In this document: piece by piece, positions 10,241 to 19,562 of the stretch
Position numbering within the stretch: position 1 is the stretch's first letter
Layout: every line of letters starts with the position of its first letter
NCBI RefSeq assembly: GCF_009389715.1
Contig: NC_052404.1
Location: 1,170,738-1,234,737, forward strand
DNA length: 64,000 bases
Direction of reading: 5' to 3'
From: Phoenix dactylifera
Lineage: Eukaryota; Streptophyta; Magnoliopsida; Arecales; Arecaceae
Position numbers and translations under genes: made by a program
The notes under the pieces: generated by a model
What the model saw: the letters and a program-made list of their open reading frames with translations, nothing else
Told to the model about the DNA's origin: nothing
Databases searched by the model: none

Positions 10241-12404
10241 TGAGGACCAGCCACATTAGGCTGGCCCGACCCCACACCAAGAGAGGGCCCGAAGGCCCTC
10301 TTCTCATTCGGAACACGGGAAGAGGAGGAAGAGTCCTCCTCCTCCACGGAAACTGATAAGCCTAGCCACCTTTTCGATCAAGCCCATCCGCCGCGAGAAT
10401 CGCGGCGAAGAAACCACGATTCGAGTTTATCCCCCTCACCCTTGAGCTAATCTCCTTCGGAAAACCTCTATAAATCTCCCATCTCTTAGCAATCGACCGA
10501 GCACCTTCTCTTCCTCTTCTCTCATTCCTCTCTTCTCTTCCCTCCTTCTCCTCCTTCTCCGTTGGCCGGCGTGCCACCCCGGCCGAGCGCCATCCGAGGG
10601 TTCTTCTCCGTGAGTTGATCCTCTGTTCTGGAATCTGTTCAAGCGCGGCCGCCTCTATCTCGCCGGTTAAGCCGCCAACGGTCGAGATCTCCCCGTCCGC
10701 CACTCGCCGGTGAGTCTTCCTCCTCCTTGTCTTCATTCTATTGTTAAATAACTTGATTTCTTCCTCTGTTTGGCCCCAAACCGAGACCTCTTTTGGTCTC
10801 TTCTTCACGTCGGTCGCCGCAGCGGCCGCCGGCCGCCACTACGGTCGGATGGACGTCGACCGGTTGACCATCCCGCCGGCACCCTCTTCCCTACTCTTCT
10901 GTTCCTAGATAACCAGAGCATCCCTCCCTTTGTTTTGGCCCCACCACTGCGGCCAGCTGGCCGCCGGGCGACGGCCTCCGGCCACCCAGGCCGGCCACCC
11001 CCGCCGGCTCGTTCCTCTTCTCCCCGTTTAATTACTCCCTGTTCGTGGGAGTTTCACGAAGAGGAGGCCTACTTTGGGGCCGAACTGGGCCAAGCTTGGG
11101 CTCAGCGGCCAACTTGGCTCAGTTCAGTCGTGCTGGGCCCAGTTGGGCCATACCTCATTCCGGGCCCAACTTGGGCCCAAATCAGCCATGTTGAGCTCCA
11201 TTGGGGCTGTGCCAAATATGGGCCCACTTCACCCATTTTGGGCCCTATTGGGCCATTGAGGGCCCAACCTAGGCCAGTTCAGTCGTGATGGGCCTTATTG
11301 GGCCGAATCCATTGCGGGCCCAGTCTAGCCACTTTGGGCCCTAATGGGCTATGCCCTTTTATGGGCCAATCGGGCCTTATTGGGTCGTGCTCATTATGGG
11401 CCGATTTTGGGCCCTTTTGGGCCATGTCCAATAATAATTTTAGATTTTTGCTTACTCTGGAATTAACAAAGAAGTTAACTATATTTTAACAGGTGAATCC
11501 GATCAGCCTACCTGAAGTAAGATTTAAAGCGAAAAGAGGTAAGTAACTTAATACTTCAAAGTGTATTTTTCAAAGTATTTGGCAAAGTATATTAATAGAT
11601 TTAATTTTGAAATATGTTTTGCACTTAGTAAAATTGGTCAAGCATGTTAAACATTATTGAAAATTTTGTTATATGCTATGAAATCTGACCGGCAACCTAT
11701 GAAATCTGTTTTTATATGCATGTATTCTTAGCATGGCTACGATTTATTCTGGCCTCGCCAATGGGGATTATTCATTGGACCTGTCGACGCGTATTCTGTG
11801 AAGAACCGGTTTCGACACCGTTGCCATCGGTGATTAGAATAGTGGTTTTTGGACACCGTTGCCGCCGGTGGTTAATAATAGTGGTTTTTGGCACTTTGTG
11901 CGACTCATGCCACTGAGTTACGTGGTCATAGCCTATTTATGTTGGAATTCTAGTGTCAAAGTTTTTATAAAAATATTTAGTAATTTTTTTTAAAAAATAT
12001 GTTATTTGTGATTTATTTTTCAGTCATTATTTTGTGCTTTGATTAAATATCTGGCATGTTTTGACTCCACTCTAGAGTATTATGTTGCTTACTGGACTAG
12101 TGTAGCTCATCATTATATTTTCTCTATTTTTCAGATCTAGAGGCATGATTGCTTGGGACTTGGGGAGTGCATTAGATTTGGAAGACTTTGCTTAATTATT
12201 GGAATTTTAGTTAGATTAGTTTGGACATTTGAATTATATTGATATGTGCTATTTTGAATTATAAGACTGCTTTGAATACTTTAAATAATTATGTCAATTT
12301 TAAGCATTTGTATTTTCTTTGATATGATCAGCTGCCTTGCACGCCTGTGCAATCTGCCGTGCGGGCATGCGGTGTCTGTTACGCTCCGGGCTCGGGGCGT
12401 GACA
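10241..12404 (+). mobile_element. Probable 5' LTR of a Ty3/gypsy Del/Tekay-like element (about 2.16 kb)
   Basis: The right end is well supported: the sequence ends CGGGGCGTGACA at 12404 and is followed within 10 bp by a TGGTATC primer-binding-site core (12412-12418), then gag coding at 12546-13393. The left boundary, TGAGGACCAGCC at 10241, is a guess based on the TG start because the second LTR is missing. Inside are a TATA-like CTATAAAT (10468-10475), a pyrimidine-rich leader, a GGGCC repeat array (separate entry), and a tandem pair of about 38 bp containing ACACCGTTGCC (11813-11889). Long LTRs ending in this way are usual for chromoviruses of the Tekay clade. Confidence 0.6.
11060..11425. 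repeat. Array of degenerate TGGGCC motifs
   Basis: About 25 GGCC cores, mostly as TTGGGCC or GGGCCCA, spaced irregularly at 8-25 bp over roughly 365 bp, inside the putative LTR. TGGGCC/GGCCCA matches the plant site II element bound by TCP factors. Whether it has any promoter role here is inference. Confidence 0.7.
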
Positions 12405-12410
12405 GATTTG

Positions 12411-12422
12411 GTGGTATCGTAA
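12411..12422 (+). promoter_or_regulatory. Primer binding site (tRNA-iMet type, degenerate)
   Basis: GTGGTATCGTAA lies just inside the LTR end. Plant gypsy and copia elements use TGGTATCAGAGC complementary to initiator tRNA-Met; this copy keeps TGGTATC and has decayed after it. Confidence 0.5.
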
Positions 12423-12545
12423 ACTAGGTTTTAGGATTCCTAGGATTCATTGGAAAGGTTGAGAGATGGAACTAGATAAGGAGATAATGTTAATTTGTTT
12501 TTGCTAATTCTTTCGTACTATTTTATTTGGATGATCTTATGACAT

Positions 12546-13394
12546 TTGAGAGTGCCGCCTTGCCGTGTCCGTAGTCTGAATCAGATAGCTGGGGGCTCTC
12601 GGGGTAAAACCCCTACTAACCAAGCGACGGAGGCATCGCAAAGCCCGAGGCCCCAGAATGAGGCCTTTGGAATTCACCAAGAAGGAGGGGCTGGTCAATC
12701 AGCCATCAACCAGCCAACCCTGGGTCAATCGACAATGACTCCATAAATTGTCGCCGGGAATCGAACCCGAGTGCTCAAACTGATTGAAGAGGTTGTCGGG
12801 TTAGTATGCCAATAGAGGCAACAACCTCAACAATCAATCCAGCAGGATGTCGTTCCTCTTGAGCAAAGGAGTGTAGCGGAATTCAAGAAAATGGCTCCTT
12901 CGGCTTTTAAAGGCGCCACTAGTTCTCAAGAGGCCAAAGCTTGGATGGATGAAATGGAGAAAGCCTTCAGGGCAATGGAGTGCACTGATGAAGATAAGAT
13001 CATATTTGCTATCTATATGCTTCAAGACCGAACTCATTATTGGTGGAAGTCTGTGGAGCGCACATTGGCACATGAACATGAGCCAGTTACCCTGGCAGAG
13101 GTTTTGCACAGCCTTCTACTCCAAGTATTCTCTTCTAGTCGGTTGAGGGAGCTAGAGAGAGAATTTCTCAATTTATCTCAAGGCACTATGACTGTGAATG
13201 AGTATGAAGCAGAGTTTGATCGGCTCTCTCGATTTGCTCCTACCCTCATTATGGATGCAGAGTTCAGAATGAGAAGATTTGAAGAAGGATTGAAACCTCA
13301 CTTACGTCGGGGTTTTGCTGCAGTGCACTCAGTAAACTATGATGATCTAATAGACAAGGCCAAGAATCTGAAAATTGTCTGGAAAGAAACATAG
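12546..13394 (+). pseudogene. Gypsy gag fragment (Retrotrans_gag domain)
   Basis: One frame carries gag-like sequence from about 12546, with a TAA at 12744-12746 and a further in-frame stop near 12811. It then has an open stretch 12891-13393 (167 codons) with AFKGATSSQEAKAWMDEM, RTHYWWKSVERT, LSQGTMTVNEYEAEFDRLSR and EFRMRRFEEGLKPHLR, the conserved blocks of the retrotransposon gag (PF03732-type) capsid domain of chromoviruses. It stops at TAG 13392-13394. Continuation in the same frame (KKRSRDYDTRSGQHS) shows the stop is secondary. No zinc knuckle, protease or RT follows, so the element is a 5' fragment. Confidence 0.8.
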
Positions 13395-14169
13395 GATACT
13401 AAATATAGAAAACAAAAGAAGAGAAGCAGAGATTATGATACTCGCAGTGGACAACATTCCATCTGTACCTCATGGTCATCTCTAGAACTTGACTCAAACA
13501 ATAATTATCACAAAAATCTAGACCTCTGGAACTAATGTGCCTGAAGGGCAGAACATGACTTTCAAGACATGTAATGGTATAATAACTATTCTGAACCCTT
13601 TTGATGACATAGGCTTGCCTTAGGGTAACTCCTTGACCAAATAGGATTTAGAACCTCTAATTTTGAATATAAAGTATGCTAATTTTGAATATATAGTATG
13701 CTAGGGTGCTGCCATTACTGCAAATCTTCTCGGCAACACCAAGACAGGTTATGTTCTTTTAAACACGACTTCTCGTCCGACCTGGGAGAGGTGATCTAAT
13801 TTTCATGGGAGTTGGTCTGAAGGTTATACCACTTTGTATGGAGGATGCATGGATTGCATGCTTTCTCCCATCTTTTCAGAAGATTTGTCCCTTCTCATTG
13901 GACTAAAATAAATGCACACTCTTTATAATGGTTGCTTTGACCAAATTATTTCAGAAAATTTTGGTTGGTGAGGCTTGCCTTGGCACTTGCTTCTGGCAGA
14001 CCCTTAATATATGTAAAATTAGCCATTTATTTCATCAAACAGTTGATAGATAGCATCTTTAACTGTTGACAGTAAACATAAGTTACAGAGGATGTTTTGC
14101 ATGCATTAAGAGGAATAAGAATTACTACATGTCATTTTTTTCACTGTTATTGAAATCTAGTCACCCTCC
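13395..14169. other. Degenerate DNA between the gag fragment and the LINE
   Basis: Starts as decayed gag continuation and then loses recognisable content. It includes a short tandem repeat of about 24 bp (AATTTTGAATATAKAGTATGCT, near 13661-13701) and a T run at 14135-14141. No gene seen. Confidence 0.4.
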
Positions 14170-16760
14170 GACAGCTGTTTTTTTTTCTAATAACACAGAT
14201 AATTTCATACCATTCTAGCACGAGTACATCTAACTGATTCCTCCATCTTGGGGCATACACCATCCCTGGTCGGAAGACAACCCCACGCAACCTTCCACAA
14301 GAACAGGGCGACTCATGAGTGACGGCGAAGCCTCTATAGCCGATTCCCATCAAATGATCGCAATGCCATAGCTCTGCACAGATTTCCAAGATCAGAGACC
14401 CTCACCTTGGATCTGCAGATCAAGCCCCAGATCTTTTTATGCCGTCCACCCCCTTTGGAATTGGCATGACTAGGATCCTCTGCCAATTGCTCCCCAAAGA
14501 GCCGTTGGACCATCGCTAGATCCCATCTCCGCTCCCTTAGGCTAAGAAGGTCACACCTCCTAAGGCCAGAGCTGTCTACATCAAACTTGGTGGGCCATAA
14601 CCGCAAAGGTAGGTCAGAAACCTAGGTATCACATTGTACATCAATCGACTAGCCATCACCTACCACCTATTTGATCTGAGGTAGCACTCTCGGAGCACGG
14701 GAGCACATGTCGCGCTAGATAGAGGAGTGTCAATCATCCCAGAAGTCAGATACTATGGTCTGATTGCCATACTTGGCTCTCATCAAAAGACTCTATAGAC
14801 CCTTAGGCTCAAGCATATACTCGGCCACATGTCTAGCCGCCAAAGCCTCCATCCTCATAAATAGAGAGAAAATGCCCAAACCCCCACTGGTACGAGGTTG
14901 ATGGAGTACCTCCCAAGCCACTAGGTGAACAAACTCCCTTTCCGTTCTACATTCCCTGAAGAAAATTTCTGAACATCCGGTCCAATCTCAATAATGGTGT
15001 CTTCGGCAAAATAGTATTGGACAAGAGGTAGACCAGAACGAAGCTGAGGACAGATCTCACCAACGTCACTCTACCCATCATGGACACGGCACTCGCCTGC
15101 CACCCCTCAATCCTTTGACTGATGCTTTGCTCGATCTCACCACATTTTGCCCTCCGCAAACGTCTCCCTGTGATAGGTACCCCCAAGTACCTGCTACACC
15201 CAACCTACCCTCCAACCCCCAAAATCACCCTAATACAGCCTCTGAGAACAGGCTTGGTCTTGGGGCTGAAGTGGATCGCTGACTTTGCTAGGTTGACTCG
15301 CTAGCCTGATGCAGCACAGTAGTCCTCCAAGATGCCCTTGATTATTGTGGCACTCTATTTCGTAGCTCGAGCAAGAAGCATACAATCATTCACAAAAAGG
15401 AGATGAGAGATCGGATCAGCTATCGGGGCAGGCCTATAGGCCTCAATGACCTATGTTCGAGAAGCGGCCCGAAGGGCTCGGGACAAGGCATCAACGCAAA
15501 TAATGAATAGGTAGGACGAGAGGGGGCAACCTTGTCGAAGACCAATAGTAGGGTTAAAGGAGCAGGTATGCCATTCATCAGGATGGCGAAGGATGGTGTC
15601 TAAACGCAACCCATGATACACCAGATCAAATCCTCATGAAATCGAAAGCTCTCTAGGGAATAGGAAAGAAAGCACTAACTTATCTGGTCGTAAGTCCTCT
15701 CCATATCCAGCTTGACAGCTATGAGACTCTATCGACACGAGGCTCTCTGCAGATCATGCATGAACTCTTGAGCGATAAGGATGTTGTCGGAGATGCTGCA
15801 GTCACCAACAAAAGCTTTCTGCTTAGGGCTAATAAGACTATGAAGAATTCCTCTTAAGTCTGGAGACCATGATCTTCGCAGTGGCCTTGTATAGGGTAGA
15901 ACAATGACTAATAGGCCTGTAGTGGCATGGCTCGGAGCATCCTGCCTTTGGGAATCAAGATAATGAATGTCTTCTTCCATTCCCTCGGCATCAATGCCAT
16001 GCCAAAGAATTGCTGGATAGAAGCCACCACCTCATGCTAGATAATTTCTCAGCACCTTTTGAAGAAGAGAGGGGGAAACCATCGGGGCTCGACGCTTTGT
16101 CCTCCGCCAATGATCAAAATGCCTCCTAGATGTCAGCAGTAACCATCCTGATGAGAGCCCCATCCTTAGCCTCTTAAACTCTTGCCTCTAGTACAGGGCT
16201 GAAAGCAGGATTTCCACCCTCAAACTGTAATAGCTCCTGACTAATGGCCTCGCATCCTCTGTCATCACTCCACTACTATCCTTGAGGCTCTAAATCCTAT
16301 TTCTTTTCCTTCTAATCATAGTCGACCGATGGAAGAATTAGTGTTCCGATCGCCCTCCAAAATCCACTGCACTCTGGACTTCTACCTCCAAAAGGTGTCC
16401 TGTTGGCGTAGGAGAGAATGATGCACAAGCAACTTTGATCTTAGCTCTGATGATCCTCCATAGATAGACCCCCATTCCGCTCTTCCTTAGATTGGAGAGA
16501 GACAATCGAGTCTTTAGCCTCTTCCAATCTTCTGAAAATGTCCCCCATCTCCACTCTGTTCTACCTCCGTAAATGGCACCTAAGTAACTGTAGGTTACGG
16601 GTCATCCGATACATCGCATCGCCCTGCACTGCCATACTCCACACCTATCTGACTATGTTCTAAAACCTCAGATACGAAAGCTAGATTTTCTCGAACAGAA
16701 AGGGGCATCAGTAGGAAATGGGGGACTGCATGAATAAGAGGATCAGGCAGTGGTCCGACT
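14170..16760 (-). pseudogene. L1-type LINE ORF2, 3' part: reverse transcriptase to C terminus (segment 3 of a split LINE)
   Basis: On the minus strand from high to low coordinates: SDHCLIL at the endonuclease end (16757), the linker AMYRMTRNLQLL...EMGDIFRRLEEA (about 16610-16510), RT blocks including CHYRPISHCSTLYK and SISDNILIAQEFMHDL (about 15760), the catalytic box region reading LLFVNDCMLLARA (about 15400; normally FADD, so the aspartate pair is damaged), then GVPITGRRLRRAKC and SMMGRVTLVRSVLS (15186-15060), and the C-terminal DLAMVQRLFGEQLAED (about 14510). Many stops and frameshifts. The 3' end is probably the A run (T run on plus) at 14177-14186. The 5' continuation lies beyond the insertion at 16761-25482. 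Confidence 0.85.
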
Positions 16761-17000
16761 AAGGCTGTAAATGGGTTGGGTTGACCCGTGACCCGACCCG
16801 ATTCGAATTGGAGGATCCACGGGGCCGGGTCGGATTCTAAAATTATTGAACCCTTCTATTTTTCGGGTTGGGTCTGGGTTTACTGAATCTCGACACAACC
16901 CGAACCGATTCCGACCCGTATTTTTTTGGGTCAATTTTGTATCATTTATCCAACGACCCGATCCGACTCGACCCGAACCCGAATTACCCATTTAGCCTCG
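16761..17000. repeat. Left terminal region of the hAT-like element
   Basis: Dense GACCCG/CGGGTC repeats in both orientations. An inner inverted echo of the terminus (ACCCATTTAGCCT at about 16987-16998) means this segment alone could be read as a small MITE of about 240 bp. Only the outer 25482 border, however, gives matching flanks. Confidence 0.65.
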
Positions 17001-17327
17001 TAGGCTCATAGGATGCAGGCCGTACATCTATGAAAGCCTCCTCTTCTCCTTCCTCCCAACTTGCCCTTCAACACATAAAATTAGATCCCATCATGTCTCA
17101 AAGACCTAGCGTTCTACGCTCCTCCTCGATAGCCTTCTTCCTCCATTCCTATATCCTGGTTCCGGTGAGATGAACCCCAACTCCTATTGACAACAGTAAT
17201 AGGAAATGGAATCCTACTTAAACCCCACTCATATCTCTTTTTTCTTCTCTCTTCCCTAGATCTAGAAAGCCTCTAAGCCAAAACTCTCCTCCTTGTTTCC
17301 AATTCTTTTTAAATTTGCTACCTCGAG
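17001..17327 (+). other. Probable captured 5' flank and leader of the carrier gene
   Basis: No ORF. The last 80 bases before the ATG at 17328 are pyrimidine-rich and look like an ordinary plant 5' UTR, suggesting that capture included promoter-proximal DNA of the parent gene. Confidence 0.4.
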
Positions 17328-17529
17328 ATGGGTGTGAAAGGATTTGTTGAAGGCGGCATCGCCTCCATTGTCGCCGGCTGCTCCACCCACCCACTCGACC
17401 TCATGAAGGTCCGAATGCAACTCCAGGGGGAGTCGCTGAGCCCCGCGGTCTCCACCCTCCGCCCTGCTCTCGCCATCGTCACTCTCCCACCACCGCCGCG
17501 CCTCGGCCCTCTTGCCGTCGGCACCCAGA
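17328..17529 (+). pseudogene. Mitochondrial dicarboxylate carrier (DIC/UCP5-type), 5' fragment
   Basis: From the ATG the frame reads MGVKGFVEGGIASIVAGCST, then HPLDLMKVRMQLQGES. This contains the first mitochondrial-carrier signature P-x-[DE]-x-[LIVM]-[KR] as PLDLMK, near-identical to the start of plant DIC/UCP5 proteins, which exchange malate, oxaloacetate and related dicarboxylates across the inner mitochondrial membrane. The frame is intact for 67 codons up to GTQ and is then cut by the copia LTR at 17530. Parent genes in this family are usually intronless, so lack of introns does not show retroposition. The fragment continues at 24710 on the far side of the insertion. Confidence 0.88.
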
Positions 17530-18001
17530 TGTTAGAATAATTTCAAAATATGGGCTTACACTGATTGCGTATTTTTATTTTATAAAATGGGTTAGACGTA
17601 TGGCTCAGAATGGTACTATGGTTAAGCCCAATATGATGTGTGATCATTTTGTTTTATGGGCTTTGGTGCACCTTGGATGTATAGGATTGAGTCCTATTTA
17701 TTGTGGTACTTTTGGTATGTAGGCCAGGAAACCAAATTAGGGTTTTGGAGCCTTTAATGGGAAGGCTCCTCTATGTTTCCTATATATAGGCTAGGTCCCC
17801 CTCTCCTCTCCATATGGTTGATAGCTTGCCCCATTGACGGCTATCTTTTGTGAGGAGCAAGGAAGGGAAGATCCAGCCGCTATTATTTCAGGTGATTGAG
17901 GAACGTATTCAATATGTCTTCCGCAGGTATATCTCTTAAACTTGAATATGGTATTATTTGCGATTCTAAATCTTAGCATGTTATTATTTTTACAATTAAC
18001 A
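17530..18001 (+). repeat. 5' LTR of the copia element
   Basis: Contains a TATA box TATATATAGG (17781-17790) and, about 130 bp downstream, an ATG (17914-17916) followed by a GCAG|GTATAT splice-donor-like site at 17926/17927. Confidence 0.95.
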
Positions 18002-19562
18002 ATTGGTATCAGAGCCTCTATGCTAGGATTAGAATCCTTCATGCAAAATTATTTAGAAATCTTCAAGATTTCGTTTTTTCATCCTAAAGCCCGAAACTTC
18101 TAAATCTAATTCGCTGGATTTCTTCCTCTCGCTATCTGGTTCATTCCCTGAATAAATTTATTAGTATTTGTTAAGTTGTTTAATATTCATAAAATCGTAT
18201 CAAACCAGATGTTGTAAAGTCCGAACGTGACTTTTGAAACATAAAAAAAAAAGGCATTGATGTGCGTTGGGGCCAGCGTGACATGTCATAAGTATTCTAC
18301 TCTCCCTAGCACCTAGTCTACCACCCTTTTGTCATGAGATGGATGAACTAAATCTCTCTGTTTTTCCTTCTCCCGCAGACATCCTTCGTCTTCTTCCCGT
18401 TTTACAAATCCCCCTTCATGGGAAAGAAGAAGAAGATGAAGGATGGCAAGAGGCCTTCCTCGCCGCTGGCCAGTGCCTCTGTGCCGTGCGACGGCGGCGG
18501 AAGGAATTTCAGGTGGCTCGCACGCCCCCGGCCGCAGTGGGATCCCGGGTCCTTCACGGGCAGCCACAGGTTTTCCAAAAAAAAAAAAAAAAAAAAAAGG
18601 GAAAGGGGAACAGTGGCGGCGCTAGGAAGAAGAAGAAAAAAAGAGGGAAGAATAATTTAGGGTTTTTCCTTTTGATTGGGCTTGGGCCTACTAAGCCAAA
18701 TCTAAATAGGTCCATAATTGCAAGTTGGGCCCTTTTATTTAGTCAGCCCATGTTTATTTTATTTGCACTGGATCAGAATGGGTTTTGGACCTTAGGCTAA
18801 GTTTTGGTAACCTATTTAATTGTTATTTAAATATTGAATAATCTGAATCAAGGCCCTCATGCATATTAATTATTGAGGTGTTAAATTAATAAATTGTTAA
18901 ATTTTGGACATTTCTTGCTGCCATATATGTTTTTTGTAATAAACATCTTTGTTTAATCAATCACATGTGTTTTGATTATGTTTGAAGCATGTTTGATGAT
19001 TATGTTTTTGTCACATAAACCATTATTTTTGTGATTGAAATTTGTTGGGCATAAAGACTATCCTTATTTTTCCATTAAGAGAATATTTTGAAATTGAAGT
19101 GGGTGGTAGTCACCAAAGTGACACATTCACTGATATTTATCTGATTTTTTCAAAAAAAAAAGGTAGCATTGCATTTTGCCAAATCATTGAATGCAATATC
19201 TTGCCCGAAGGTGTTATTGTGTATAATGATTTGGAAAAATGACATGAAGTGATTAATGGGATTGCATTAGCCTATAATCATTCTTCTGCCCAAAGGTGAT
19301 GGTGTTTCGAAAGCTGATGTGATTTTGTTAATTAGCTTCATGATATGTTTTAAAAGTACCTTATAGCGTGCTGTGTTGTTAGCCCAAAGGCGACTCTACA
19401 ATGATGCACCGAGGCTCTTACCGTAATTAGACTTATATGTTTTTCAAGTTGATTATGGACTATCTAATTAATAGCCCAAGTTGATTAGATAGATATGTTA
19501 TCATCCATTGATTGCATGCATCACTTTTGGATGATATTAAATAAAATATGTTGTTTCCACAG
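17927..19562 (+). other. Predicted leader intron of the copia element
   Basis: A donor GCAG|GTATAT at 17926/17927 inside the LTR and an acceptor TTTCCACAG at 19554-19562 would remove 1636 bp. The four-codon start (ATG TCT TCC GCA G) in the LTR would join in frame to the gag reading VLNASSLSSQLSAVETLTG, which otherwise has no ATG of its own. The interval also contains an A22 run at 18577-18598 and no coding. Motif- and frame-based prediction only. Confidence 0.5.
18004..18015 (+). promoter_or_regulatory. Primer binding site (initiator tRNA-Met)
   Basis: TGGTATCAGAGC two bases after the 5' LTR, the standard plant PBS complementary to the 3' end of initiator tRNA-Met. Confidence 0.93.

Noticed and set aside
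10362-10808. Minus-strand ORF of 148 codons
   Set aside because: Antisense to the pyrimidine-rich leader part of the Tekay-like LTR; Arg/Glu-rich composition follows from CT repeats.
10770-11288. Plus-strand ORF of 172 codons over the GGGCC array
   Set aside because: Produced by the repeat array (Gly-Pro, Trp-Ala-Gln repeats), not a conserved protein.
12747-12834. A tRNA gene on the minus strand
   Set aside because: The T arm and a possible acceptor stem are there, but D and anticodon arms cannot be folded. Kept only as a finding, not annotated as tRNA.
16761-17000. An independent complete MITE of about 240 bp
   Set aside because: An inner inverted end exists, but the flanks of this segment do not match. 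The matching 8-bp flanks and the restored LINE frame need the far border at 25482.
18339-18800. Plus-strand ORF of 153 codons, Lys-rich tail
   Set aside because: Lies in the copia leader and its lysines come from the A22 run; no conserved content.
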